60,203 nt of DNA, from positions 1 through 60,203 of the IMG/VR virus record IMGVR_UViG_3300044624_002303; one strand, given 5' to 3'. This stretch comes from a virus. The translations under genes were made by a program, and so were the position numbers. Positions 30,755 to 39,329 of the stretch are shown in pieces. The notes beneath the pieces were generated by a model. It made no database searches. It had not been told where the DNA came from and was given only the letters and a program-made list of their open reading frames with translations. The stretch's first letter is position 1. Each line of letters opens with the position of its first letter.

Positions 30755-31414
30755 CTAGCCGTTAAATATCAGATCGACGGACTCATCGGCAAAGTCCTGC
30801 CATCGGTCGTCATCAATACGAAAACTGTTGGCAAACTCAGACAGGATGTAAGGATTGATGCGTTCCTCCAGGGCACGGATTGCGCGTACTTCGTGGGGAG
30901 CAGCACTGTAATTACGGAAGGCGGTCAACAAGACTTCTGTTGATGCCCAAGGGCTGGTGTCTACATCACGGAGGAAAAGACCCATCTCTTCTCTCCTGCG
31001 TTCCAGGAGACCACCAACAACCTTATGGTTTTGGTCAAAGATCCAACGGCTCATTTCCGTGGTGGCACTAGCAAAATCCTCTGCTTCCACATGATCAATG
31101 ATGTGGCTGTACAAGAAGGACTCCCAACCAACGGAATGAATGAACGAGACTAGAGCCTGGCGCATGTTGTCGTCAAGTCCAAGGTTCTGGCGCTGGAGCT
31201 GGGACTCAATGACGCTGACCTCATGGAAGAGGTACTCAAGAGCTTTCTCCTGGCTGCAACGCTGACCTTGCTTGACAGGGGAACCATCGGGATAGAACTG
31301 GGTTCCAAACCCGATGGTGTATGGCTCTGCACCAGTGTACGGATCTGCGTATGCCTTTTCGTTAAACCCTTCGTATTTACGAATTAGGTTAATAGCACGC
31401 GAAAAATCCGACAT
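30755..31414 (-). CDS. GH24 phage lysozyme
   Basis: 219 residues from ATG 31414 (MSDFSRAINLIRKYEGF); the frame opens at a TTG at 31438. YEGF near residue 15 (catalytic Glu), YADPYTGAEPYTIGFGTQF (Asp and Thr) and the helical C-terminal lobe belong to the T4-lysozyme family, with an extension of about 60 residues beyond a minimal enzyme. It hydrolyses peptidoglycan glycosidic bonds. It may be a lysis enzyme or virion-associated; no holin is adjacent. Confidence 0.85.
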   Translation of the reverse strand: MSDFSRAINLIRKYEGFNEKAYADPYTGAEPYTIGFGTQFYPDGSPVKQGQRCSQEKALEYLFHEVSVIESQLQRQNLGLDDNMRQALVSFIHSVGWESFLYSHIIDHVEAEDFASATTEMSRWIFDQNHKVVGGLLERRREEMGLFLRDVDTSPWASTEVLLTAFRNYSAAPHEVRAIRALEERINPYILSEFANSFRIDDDRWQDFADESVDLIFNG

Positions 31415-31450
31415 GGAGATAACTATTGTTATCCCCAATATACATAATTT

Positions 31451-31573
31451 TTATTTACCTTGGCCCCTCATCTTTTTACGGCCGTGGCTAGGCAAGGAGT
31501 TTCTGCCCTGCCCTTGTCTGGTGCGCTTCGGTTTGGACTCAAGTCGAACTGTGGTTGATTTGGGTTTTGCCAT
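31451..31573 (-). CDS. 40-aa Arg/Lys-rich protein
   Basis: Begins MAKPKSTTVRLESKPKRTRQG and ends GRKKMRGQGK. Very basic and probably nucleic-acid binding; short proteins of this composition recur in cyanophage genomes (recalled). ATG start; no other ORF fills this gap. Confidence 0.6.
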   Translation of the reverse strand: MAKPKSTTVRLESKPKRTRQGQGRNSLPSHGRKKMRGQGK

Positions 31574-31609
31574 GGTGTTGTGGTAGCAACAGTAAGATTT
31601 TAACGCAAG

Positions 31610-31882
31610 CTACCAGGCTTTGCATGACCAGTAGCCAGCGGTTAACTTGCTTTTCTTTTCATCACAATTGTGTCTTGCACGAAAATTTTTACGCCTCTCT
31701 GGATTATCGCGTTTAATTTCCATATTGGCATCGCCAAAACGCACAATTTTTTCTTGTCCGTTTTCGCAAGCTTTTACAACGGATTTTTTACCTCCCTGTA
31801 TATCACGTCTTGGTTTATTGCACTCCATTGAGTCCTTATGTATCTTTGCTGCAGAAGCAGCTTTCTTGCGTTTATCTGCCAT
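31610..31882 (-). CDS. conserved-type basic protein, FRARHNC motif
   Basis: 90 residues. EKIVRFGDANMEIKRDNPERRKNFRARHNCDEKKSKLTAGYWSCKAW, here read in parts, matches a compact motif (RFGD..., FRARHNC, YWSCKxW) that I recall in cyanophage and algal-virus proteins of unknown function, sometimes fused to proteases. Two Cys and one His in the C-terminal half could bind zinc. Confidence 0.65.
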   Translation of the reverse strand: MADKRKKAASAAKIHKDSMECNKPRRDIQGGKKSVVKACENGQEKIVRFGDANMEIKRDNPERRKNFRARHNCDEKKSKLTAGYWSCKAW

Positions 31883-31887
31883 ATGTA

Positions 31888-34110
31888 CTAACCAAAGAGA
31901 GATCCAAAGCCACCGCCTGATCCCATATTAAAATAGGAAGGCGCACCTTCATCTTCTTCATCTGGGAAGTAATCAAAGAAACGTGAACGTGTGGGCGTAT
32001 ATGTTTCTTTTTTCTTTGTTGAATCATCTGCCATCATTTTATCAAGAGAGCCAATAGCAGCAAAAGGATCTGAAAAATCTGGCATGCTAAACCCCAGGAG
32101 GTTCTGCGCTCCTTTCGCAGTACTTGCTTTACCTACATCCGATGCCGAAAGATTTTTATCTTCTTCAGTTGCATCAGGGAAGAAATCTGTGTAAAACTCT
32201 GATTCACTTCCGCTATAACCTGCTTTCTGAAAGATATTAAACAAGGCACTGCCACCTGTAGGTGCTTCAACTTTCTCGTCTCCCTCTCTCTGGATATAAC
32301 CAAAACCTAGTTTTTCTTGCGTGGGCTTAATCCGTTGTTCATTCAGTTCTTTAATACGCTCTCGAATATCAATAGCCTGGTTGGTGCGCAAGATACCCAT
32401 CAAACCTTCTTTGACATCCTCTGTTGAATCTAGTTTTTCATTGATGCCTAACTTGTTAAGTTGCTTTTTCAAGTCCGCAGGCAACTCTGAAACATTTAAA
32501 GCATCAACAAATTGTTTTGCTTTTTGTTCTGCTGTGACAAAAGCAAGGAATACGGGATTACCAAACTCTGTCTTTTTATCTTGCAAGGCTTTTGTAAGAT
32601 CCTTTTGAATGAAATTAGCAAGATCTTGCCTGGTATACGTATCAGCAACGGGATCATAATTTTTGTCTTTACCAATTACTGAATAATGTAAACGGGCAAA
32701 GTCATTTTTATTTTCTAGGTCCACACCATATTCATAAGCAAGTTGCGCCCATGGTTTACCATCTTTTACTGCAACATCACTATTGCGTGAGTCCCATGCG
32801 CTTTGGACCGATTGTTTTTGTTGTTCATAGAGTGGCTTCTTGTTTGTAACATCAGTACCACTCAGTAACTCTGGATTCCAATAAAAGTTAGGATCAAATT
32901 CTCTTTGAAGGGTTTGACCACCTAACTGATTAATGAATGCTTGTGCTTGTTGTTTTGAAAAGTCTTTAAGTGCATTAGAGGCTAACTGCGTCTGTAAAAC
33001 GTTCTGCTCATTTTCTTTGACGTCCATATAACTGATAAATTCAGAAATAGATTTTGAGTTGTCAAAACGAGGTTTTAAGTAATCCTTTACAAAAGACTTT
33101 GCGAATGCTTTGTCGAGTTCATATGTTTCTTTCGCTTTTCCTGGCGTCGTGATCTGCGACATCTCTTCGTATCGCTTGGAAAGAGTTTCATCAAACCACT
33201 TTTGCCAATTGTATTGAACAGATGAACCAATCCCAAGGCTCTTATCAAGGGTTTTTGAAAGGCCCTTATCAAGATCAGTCTTGGAACCAAACCCAAGAAA
33301 TCCTCCCGCTCCCATGTCACCAAGAATGGCATTCTTGATGTCCTGCTTCATATTGTTAATATTGGGTACACCCATGCCCTGATAAAGATCAGCTCTCTGC
33401 TGCTCTTTTAGTGCTTTTGCATATTCATCCATCGTCTGCTTTAGGACGTCTGCTGACAAAGCACCAAAGACTTGCTCCCCTTGTTTGTCAACAATGCCCT
33501 GTGTTGCAAGCTCAGCCAATGACTGAGGTTTATCTGTTGATGTACCAAGAAGCGTCTCTCTGAGTACTTGACGTTCTTGGTTGGTAGGAGCACGAAGGGT
33601 TTCTTGGTATTGCTCCAGGGCTCTTGGCTTGCCTAATTTACCGCTCGGTGCGCCAACAAAGGTGTAGTCGGCGTGAAGGAAAGAATCAAGATCCGAATAC
33701 TTTTTTGTTACATCAATGTCTGGAATTTTTGTGCCGGCAAAAGAAACAGCTTTCGAGGCTTCATTCCACTTTGCAACTGAATCAGGTACCTGTCTCGAAT
33801 AAAACTTTGCATCAAACTTATTTATATCAACCCCTTGTTTACTGGAATCCCAGGGCTTCAATCCTGTTGCCTTGACGTAAAAGTCTTCAATTTCTTTTAC
33901 GGTTACGTCATCAATTGAATCTCTTGCGTTGCTGTTATTTTTTTGAAGCGCTTGATCAAGCGACTCCATCAAACTTTTGTAGTTTTCACCAGGGCCTTGG
34001 ATAGCGTTTAAACGTTGCGCAATTGTATCTGCTGCTTCTACTACGTCAGCGGTTGCGTCACTTGGTAGTACAGGCCGCAAAGAACCATTAACAACATTAA
34101 AACGAATCAT
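31888..34110 (-). CDS. large helical virion protein
   Basis: 740 residues, strongly helical, rich in Lys, Gln, Asp and Leu, with a Gly-rich C-terminal tail (FNMGSGGGFGSLFG). No catalytic motif recognised. Its size, late-block position and low-complexity ending fit an internal virion or ejection protein. It overlaps the HNH gene upstream by 4 nt. Confidence 0.65.
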   Translation of the reverse strand: MIRFNVVNGSLRPVLPSDATADVVEAADTIAQRLNAIQGPGENYKSLMESLDQALQKNNSNARDSIDDVTVKEIEDFYVKATGLKPWDSSKQGVDINKFDAKFYSRQVPDSVAKWNEASKAVSFAGTKIPDIDVTKKYSDLDSFLHADYTFVGAPSGKLGKPRALEQYQETLRAPTNQERQVLRETLLGTSTDKPQSLAELATQGIVDKQGEQVFGALSADVLKQTMDEYAKALKEQQRADLYQGMGVPNINNMKQDIKNAILGDMGAGGFLGFGSKTDLDKGLSKTLDKSLGIGSSVQYNWQKWFDETLSKRYEEMSQITTPGKAKETYELDKAFAKSFVKDYLKPRFDNSKSISEFISYMDVKENEQNVLQTQLASNALKDFSKQQAQAFINQLGGQTLQREFDPNFYWNPELLSGTDVTNKKPLYEQQKQSVQSAWDSRNSDVAVKDGKPWAQLAYEYGVDLENKNDFARLHYSVIGKDKNYDPVADTYTRQDLANFIQKDLTKALQDKKTEFGNPVFLAFVTAEQKAKQFVDALNVSELPADLKKQLNKLGINEKLDSTEDVKEGLMGILRTNQAIDIRERIKELNEQRIKPTQEKLGFGYIQREGDEKVEAPTGGSALFNIFQKAGYSGSESEFYTDFFPDATEEDKNLSASDVGKASTAKGAQNLLGFSMPDFSDPFAAIGSLDKMMADDSTKKKETYTPTRSRFFDYFPDEEDEGAPSYFNMGSGGGFGSLFG

Positions 34111-34463
34111 GACGCTTCTTTAAAATCTCTTAAGTCAATGACCTTGGGATAGGACAAATCCATCCAGGCTTTAATTCTATCCAGCTTATCTTCTGAAAAG
34201 TACTCTTGTTGTTTGTACCAGGTCTCCATATCACTTGATGCTTTGTTTGCATTGCATTTTTTACAGGCTGGAACTAGATTATGACGATTAGAACAACCAG
34301 ATTTAAAACGTGGAATAATGTGATCAAGGCTCGTGGCAGCCTCGCCGCAATAACCACACTTATGATCCCAGGCTTGATATATACTTTCTCTAAAACGTTT
34401 CTTGGCAAGCTTTGGTGTTAATTCAACTAGCAGGGCGAGGGGCTCGTGCTGGCTGCAAAACAT
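34107..34463 (-). CDS. HNH endonuclease
   Basis: 118 residues. CGYCGEAATSLDHIIPRFKSGCSNRHNLVPACKKCNANKAS is a canonical HNH core (CxxC, DH, N, CxxC). Position between two structural genes with an ATGA overlap suggests a free-standing homing nuclease inserted in the late operon. TAGAAT (complement 34486-34491) precedes it. Confidence 0.85.
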   Translation of the reverse strand: MFCSQHEPLALLVELTPKLAKKRFRESIYQAWDHKCGYCGEAATSLDHIIPRFKSGCSNRHNLVPACKKCNANKASSDMETWYKQQEYFSEDKLDRIKAWMDLSYPKVIDLRDFKEAS

Positions 34464-34485
34464 GCTCTTCGATTGCCGTTAATTT

Positions 34486-34491
34486 ATTCTA
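34486..34491 (-). promoter_or_regulatory. TANAAT box (TAGAAT)
   Basis: AAATTAGAATAAATT on the minus strand 23 nt before the HNH ATG. Confidence 0.4.
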
Positions 34492-34599
34492 ATTTCCCCA
34501 TACAGTTTCATGGTCACAGCAAAGAGATAAAACTTTTCTTAAGACCGTTGACGCCGTCTTGACTTGCGGTAAGTTGTATGGGTAACGACTGCCAAACCA

Positions 34600-34818
34600 A
34601 TGGCTAAGCACCCTGGCTGGGTCTCTGCTCAGCAACTTGAAGAACTCCTTGGAATCGATCGCAAGACGCTCTTCAAGTACCGCGACGACGGCACCCTGAA
34701 GCTAGGTCCACACTACGCCGCATTCCCGGAGACCCGTTCCAGGGATAGCTACCGTTGGAATGTATCTGCAGTCAGACGGCACCTTACAAAGAACGGCATG
34801 ATGCCTGTTGCCGCATAA
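34600..34818 (+). CDS. small helix-turn-helix protein
   Basis: 72 residues. WVSAQQLEELLGIDRKTLFKYRDDGTLKLGPHYAAF is an excisionase/MerR-like winged helix-turn-helix. A single plus-strand gene embedded in the minus-strand late block, followed by its own terminator; ACTGCCAAACCA precedes the ATG. Possibly a regulator of late transcription, which is inference. Confidence 0.75.
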   Translation: MAKHPGWVSAQQLEELLGIDRKTLFKYRDDGTLKLGPHYAAFPETRSRDSYRWNVSAVRRHLTKNGMMPVAA

Positions 34819-34840
34819 CCACATCAAACAATGTGTGAAG

Positions 34841-34865
34841 GCTCTGCAAAATGCAGAGCTTTTTT
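34841..34865 (+). terminator. rho-independent terminator
   Basis: GCTCTGC/GCAGAGC 7-bp stem, AAAAT loop, then TTTTTT. Closes the HTH transcript and overlaps the last codon of the opposite structural gene. Confidence 0.9.
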
Positions 34866-36414
34866 ATGGCGTGTAAGGTAGGCCATTCTTATCAAACATT
34901 GTGAAGTTTTGGATTTCAATGCGATCAGTCGCAAAGTTAAACAAACGTTGCAGCATAGGAAAGATCATTGGTGATTGACTGTTGTAAGGCGGTACATCCA
35001 TTTTCGACAACGCTCTTTTTGTTTCGTTGAATTCACGCAAGCTTTGTTGTTCTTTTTCTGCTTTTGCTACAAGTGCTTGTTCCCAAGCTGCCATGCTTCC
35101 AATGCCAACAGGAAAATCAGAAGGCTCTGGTGGAAACAATCGATCTTTAAACTTAAGTGCGTAGATATGTTTGCAGTATCGCAATTCATCTAACAATGGC
35201 GTCCAACTATCATCCACTGCTGTAATTGTAATTTGTTCAATGGAGTCCGTATCAGTAAGCTGCGTTACAGACGAATAATCGTTAAAGCCTGGAATTCCTT
35301 CTGACCTAGAACCTGCGACGGCAATGTCACTTGTGCTCCTGGTGTAAGTGGAACCAAACTCTCTGTAGACTCCAGGGTTATCTCTTGCTGAATTAAAGCT
35401 TCCTACTGAATCATTTGTGACTTGATAACCAAGCTCAAAGCCTTCCGGCGAAATAACTTCAAGAGATCTGTTTTGATCGTTGCGTGTCATTGCGTTGTTG
35501 TCAAGGATGCCATCTCGTTTGGTTAACTCAAAACGCCCAGGTTTAATACTGGAAACACCAGTGCGCGGGAATTGTTTTTTGTTGCTTTCACCAGTGGTAG
35601 ACAAGAAGGAATAATCTCTGCGCGTGAAGTCTTGACACGTACAGGAGTATCTTGATCCTGTGATAAGGAATCGCCCAGGTGTAAACCCTATTGGTGAGGG
35701 GGTAACAAATACACCATCCGGCGTTACTTGCACTGAACCTGCTTTTTTAAATGTCAAGATTCCAGTGTCTTGATTAATTGCAATTACAACTGCTTGAACG
35801 TAGCCGTACCTAGTCTGTGTTGCAGGATTAATGGTGTCTTTGTTTATGATGTCGCCATCAACCGTAATAATACGGTCTTCAAAAATCTCTGTGTTTGCAG
35901 GTTTTAGGCCGTCAGGTTCCCCTGGGACTGGAATATAAAAAGGTGACGGAAGTGGGTTGGTTGAGCTCCAGGTACCCGCTAGCTTCACATACCAGTTATT
36001 AGCGTCTTCTGTTACTGATTCAATGAATAGTTTTTGGGTGCTGACAGGATCAGTTAATTTATCGCACCGAACAGAGCCTGCGTAACGCCAGATGGCCCAG
36101 TGCATACCAAGGTCTTTATTGGTCGTCGGGTAACCGACAAAAGCACCTGAGACTACAGGCGATGGATTCCCACTTGTTGTGGCGTTAGGAATGTCGTAAC
36201 GAAATTGGTATGTGTAGTCGTTATTGTGTGTCGTTGCAGTTGCAAGCTCGTAGCCTCTACGCCAACGAGCCCAAGCCGATTCTCTGTTAATCGTGTAGAT
36301 GGAATCAGGTACTGACCCTTTGGAGAACTCAGTCGTGATCGGTTTAACCGGCCTCGGGTCAAAGACTTCAGACCGGTTGAAATTACCAAAAGAGCTTCCA
36401 CTCTTTTTGGCCAT
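34864..36414 (-). CDS. virion protein with split SWIM-type zinc motif
   Basis: 516 residues, beta-rich in the first half, with a Pro/Arg N-terminus. YSCTCQDFTRRD near residue 256 and YCKHIYALKF near residue 413 form a CxC...CxH SWIM signature interrupted by an insertion of about 150 residues. SWIM fingers bind DNA or protein; in a virion protein this could mediate contact with DNA or another structural subunit. I recall cyanophage structural proteins with the CTCxDF motif. A 2-nt gap precedes it. Confidence 0.65.
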   Translation of the reverse strand: MAKKSGSSFGNFNRSEVFDPRPVKPITTEFSKGSVPDSIYTINRESAWARWRRGYELATATTHNNDYTYQFRYDIPNATTSGNPSPVVSGAFVGYPTTNKDLGMHWAIWRYAGSVRCDKLTDPVSTQKLFIESVTEDANNWYVKLAGTWSSTNPLPSPFYIPVPGEPDGLKPANTEIFEDRIITVDGDIINKDTINPATQTRYGYVQAVVIAINQDTGILTFKKAGSVQVTPDGVFVTPSPIGFTPGRFLITGSRYSCTCQDFTRRDYSFLSTTGESNKKQFPRTGVSSIKPGRFELTKRDGILDNNAMTRNDQNRSLEVISPEGFELGYQVTNDSVGSFNSARDNPGVYREFGSTYTRSTSDIAVAGSRSEGIPGFNDYSSVTQLTDTDSIEQITITAVDDSWTPLLDELRYCKHIYALKFKDRLFPPEPSDFPVGIGSMAAWEQALVAKAEKEQQSLREFNETKRALSKMDVPPYNSQSPMIFPMLQRLFNFATDRIEIQNFTMFDKNGLPYTP

Positions 36415-36416
36415 AA

Positions 36417-37208
36417 TCAGAAGAATCCGCCTTGAGCAGTGACGTGAGCACCTGGGATGTAACCAGAGCTATTGGGGCCGTCAGGAAACACACCAACGTA
36501 AATACGGTCGCCTCGTTCCAGGTAGATGCCCTTGTTGCGTAGGGGAGCAGTGGAACCTAATCCAGTGGTGTTACCAGCCTGTGCAACGGGAGCGGCAAGT
36601 TGCGGCATTAGGTCGGAGCAGTCGACAGTGCCACTGTTAGCTGGAAGAGTCTTGGCAAAGAGTACTTTGTAATCACCAGAAGCTGGGATAGGTACGGTCG
36701 TACCACGAGTCTGGTAGAACACGATAGTTACCGCTGGCTGATAACCATAGGCAACACCGTTGTACGAAAAACCACTGGCGGTTCCACCTGAATAAACTAA
36801 TGCGGTATTAACGCCCGTAAGAGTTGTTGCTCCCGTGTAAGTGTAATAACCGTAACCACTGCCGGGAGCAGTAGCTAAGACCCCAGTGGCAGCAACAAAC
36901 ACAATCTGACCACTGACAAGAGATATAACAGTACCAGAAGTCGACGCATTAACGGTGTAATCTGGGCCACGATAAAAGTCATTACGACTGATGGTAATGG
37001 AATCAACAACGCCGCCACTATTGTTATCTTCTTGCAGAGCAGCGTCCATATCCACCAAAATCGATGGAGCTTGTCCGCCCTGCACAAAGAGAGTATTGGC
37101 AGTAGAACTACCAACAGTCTGAGTCGTTACCCGAACCGAATCAAATAACGGCCGGTCAATAAGCAGGGGTTGCTTGTTCGTGCTAGTACTAGATATTTGA
37201 CTAAACAC
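36417..37208 (-). CDS. virion structural protein
   Basis: 263 residues, beta-rich, Ser/Thr/Gly-rich, with no enzyme motif. GTG start at 37208. A GGAGG lies 25 nt upstream, and a 7-bp hairpin fills almost the whole distance between them. Position just before the SWIM-motif virion protein suggests a tail or neck component. Confidence 0.6.
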   Translation of the reverse strand: MFSQISSTSTNKQPLLIDRPLFDSVRVTTQTVGSSTANTLFVQGGQAPSILVDMDAALQEDNNSGGVVDSITISRNDFYRGPDYTVNASTSGTVISLVSGQIVFVAATGVLATAPGSGYGYYTYTGATTLTGVNTALVYSGGTASGFSYNGVAYGYQPAVTIVFYQTRGTTVPIPASGDYKVLFAKTLPANSGTVDCSDLMPQLAAPVAQAGNTTGLGSTAPLRNKGIYLERGDRIYVGVFPDGPNSSGYIPGAHVTAQGGFF

Positions 37209-37238
37209 CCTGTCTACGCTAGTTTGACAGGGGCCTCC
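37208..37238 (-). promoter_or_regulatory. hairpin between Shine-Dalgarno and GTG start
   Basis: On the minus strand GGAGG (complement 37234-37238) is followed by CCCTGTC - 11 nt - GACAGGG, whose last G begins the GTG start. Folding would bring the ribosome site next to the start, as described for T4 gene 38; partial occlusion of the start is equally possible. Confidence 0.45.
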
Positions 37239-37251
37239 AAAAACTTCTCTT

Positions 37252-37257
37252 ATTCTA
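37252..37257 (-). promoter_or_regulatory. TANAAT box (TAGAAT)
   Basis: CATTAGAATAAGAG on the minus strand, 44 nt before the GTG at 37208. Shared intergenic space with the plus-strand nuclease remnant. Confidence 0.35.
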
Positions 37258-37509
37258 ATGGCACAAACAACTTTTCAGTGTGCTTGTTGTGGTAAGTTTT
37301 ACGAACGCCAAGGAAATACCGCAGCTTGGCATCGAAAGCGTTTGCGAGATAGGGGGTATGTCTATTGCTCAAAGAACTGCGCTTCTTTTAAACATGGTGG
37401 AAACAGAGATAAAACACCAGAATACGGTTCATGGTGTGCAATGAAAAGCCGCTGCAATTGTATTGGTACAACTCATCTAACGTGGTTTAACCATATGGAT
37501 TCATGTTGA
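37258..37509 (+). pseudogene. truncated homing-endonuclease remnant
   Basis: 83-codon ORF. Two CxxC/CxxH-type zinc knuckles (CACCGKFY, VYCSKNC) precede TPEYGSWCAMKSRCNC, the start of the motif (YxxWxxMKxRC) found in phage HNH homing enzymes. The nuclease domain that should follow is missing; the frame runs out after SRCNCIGTTHLTWF. Its end overlaps the GH104 gene on the opposite strand. Either a decayed invader or a zinc-finger fragment still expressed. Confidence 0.5.
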
Positions 37510-38191
37510 GCAACATTTGAAATGGGTTCATAGCAAGAGGTTGTGCAGGCGTCAACAAAAGCTCCCCTACCAACTGTTCTTTAAACAATTCACCAAAAGA
37601 TTTATCTGTTGGTTTACTGCCCTCCATTGCCGATAAGAAGCCTTGGAGGAAACCGGTAGAAGATGTTTCCTGTCCTGTGGTTGCTCCTTGTGCTTGTTCG
37701 CCGGAGAGAGGTTGCCTTCCTTGTTGATAGGTTTTCTGTAATTCAGAATAACTTTTAACGGGTTGACCGTAATAACTCTTGCCTTCTTTCGTAGGAAGTG
37801 ACGCCCACTCAGGTGCAAGAGCAGCAACAAACTCAGGTGTTAAACCTTGTTTCTGTAAATAAGAAAGGCCGCCAAGACCCATGGTACGTTGGCGTGCAAG
37901 ATCAAGTGCAGCAATGTCTTGCTCAACCGGACCAAAAGAGCCTAAGCCAAGTTTCTTCTGTTGTTGTTGCCAGGTTGGTGTAAGGAATTGATAAGCACCG
38001 GCAGCGGTACTTCTTCCTTTCATTACTTTGTCTGGGTGTTGCTTGAGATCTGGCGCAAGCGATCCACCAAACATGACTCGATATGAGTCTTGACCACCAC
38101 GTTCTGTTCCTTCCGCAAAACGCAACATACGCAAAAGACCTTGCGCTTCCGGCGTTTGTCTAAACTTTTCGTAAAAGGAACGATCTGCCAT
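37487..38191 (-). CDS. GH104 lambda-R-like muramidase with C-terminal virion tail
   Basis: 234 residues. LRFAEGTE (E27 catalytic), YRVMFGGSLAPDLKQHPDKV, STAAGAYQFLTPTWQQQQKKLGL and QDIAALDLA follow lambda endolysin R (GH104 lytic transglycosylase) closely through residue 150. The last 55 residues (FLQGFLSAMEG ... LLTPAQPLAMNPFQMLLN MNPY) are not part of that family and resemble the end of the M23 protein at 39831-40478. A virion-associated wall-penetrating enzyme is likely. Confidence 0.82.
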   Translation of the reverse strand: MADRSFYEKFRQTPEAQGLLRMLRFAEGTERGGQDSYRVMFGGSLAPDLKQHPDKVMKGRSTAAGAYQFLTPTWQQQQKKLGLGSFGPVEQDIAALDLARQRTMGLGGLSYLQKQGLTPEFVAALAPEWASLPTKEGKSYYGQPVKSYSELQKTYQQGRQPLSGEQAQGATTGQETSSTGFLQGFLSAMEGSKPTDKSFGELFKEQLVGELLLTPAQPLAMNPFQMLLNMNPYG

Positions 38192-38195
38192 GGTG

Positions 38196-38312
38196 TTATG
38201 CTCCTACCCAATTTGAACTTGCTCTAAGACCAGGGATAAAAACAGCTTGTAATGCAACAACAAGACTGAGCTTGGTCGTGAGGCGTTTAACAAAATTGGG
38301 ACAAAGGATCAT
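38196..38312 (-). CDS. 38-aa hydrophobic protein
   Basis: Begins MILCPNFVKRLTTKLSLVVALQ and ends GLRASSNWVGA. One hydrophobic stretch (residues 15-27). ORF fills the 206-nt gap between two virion genes but has no Shine-Dalgarno sequence; no family recognised. Confidence 0.45.
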   Translation of the reverse strand: MILCPNFVKRLTTKLSLVVALQAVFIPGLRASSNWVGA

Positions 38313-38397
38313 GGGTCTAAAGCAACAACACTGGCTCCCGTGAATCAAAGATTCGTGTCCAGTAGGCTGGGCTTACATGCTAAGCAATGCCAGGGTT

Positions 38398-39327
38398 TTA
38401 TTTCTTGACTAACTTAAGAAGCTCTTCAAACTTAGCAGCATCCATTACATTGGGCTGACCAAATACAGATGTTGTAGCTGTACCAAGGGGAGCTGCGCCT
38501 AAACCTGACAATTCAGATGTTGGTTTAATCGTGGAGTAAGGAGGTGGCGTCTGTGCTCCAGGGGCAAGGTTAGAGGTTACACCAAAGCCTGTGGAGTAAC
38601 CAGTGCCTGTCGGTAAACCAGGAACTTGTGTCGGGAAGCCTTGCGGTGTTGGCACAAGTTGTTCGGTAATACCAAAGCCTTGTCCTGCACGCGCCATGTT
38701 ACCGGCAAGAGTGCCTTGAATTGCTTCGTAGCCAGACTGTCCGGCTTTGACTTTGGCAGCAAGGGTGGGATTGGCTTTTGCCCACATCTGCATGCCGATA
38801 TCTTCTGCAGATTGCACTTGTTCTGCTGTTGCACCAGGTGCTACGGCTTTTAGACGAGCGGCTTCATAACGTTGAAGCTCAGGGTCTTGAGCAGTTAACT
38901 GAGCAACACGAGAAGTCTCTGCGGCTTGGGCACGTTCTCCTGGTGTGCCACCAAAGGGACGAAAACCAGGATCTGAATAGCCTGCGTTACCACCACCTCC
39001 ACCGCCGCCGCCGGGTCGTGTTTTAGCAGGATAAAGAAGACGCCCGCTTACCGCGTCATAAATATTTCCTTGGGCATCTGCATAAGAAGGTTGGCTATAA
39101 GGCTTACCGTTACCCGTTCTGTAACGAAAATTACCGCCTGCAGGATGATAAGCAGTTCCAAGCATCCCCCATGATTTATTTATTTTTTCTCTACCTGTTA
39201 AAGGAGTTCCTCGGGTGCCAATGCCCGCTTGATTTAACAGATTTGCAGCGCCCTGAAGAACATTTTGACCGCCACGAAAAAGCTGCCCAAGTGTAAATTG
39301 ACTGGCATAATTGTAAAGATCAGCCAT
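38398..39327 (-). CDS. virion protein with poly-Gly linker
   Basis: 309 residues from ATG 39327 (MADLYNYASQFTLGQLFRGG). Contains an 8-Gly run near residue 112 linking an N-terminal part to an Ala/Gln-rich helical part and a Pro/Gly-rich C-terminal tail. Overlap with the upstream stop is 2 nt. Structural role inferred from position; no motif recognised. Confidence 0.6.
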   Translation of the reverse strand: MADLYNYASQFTLGQLFRGGQNVLQGAANLLNQAGIGTRGTPLTGREKINKSWGMLGTAYHPAGGNFRYRTGNGKPYSQPSYADAQGNIYDAVSGRLLYPAKTRPGGGGGGGGNAGYSDPGFRPFGGTPGERAQAAETSRVAQLTAQDPELQRYEAARLKAVAPGATAEQVQSAEDIGMQMWAKANPTLAAKVKAGQSGYEAIQGTLAGNMARAGQGFGITEQLVPTPQGFPTQVPGLPTGTGYSTGFGVTSNLAPGAQTPPPYSTIKPTSELSGLGAAPLGTATTSVFGQPNVMDAAKFEELLKLVKK

Positions 39328-39329
39328 AA

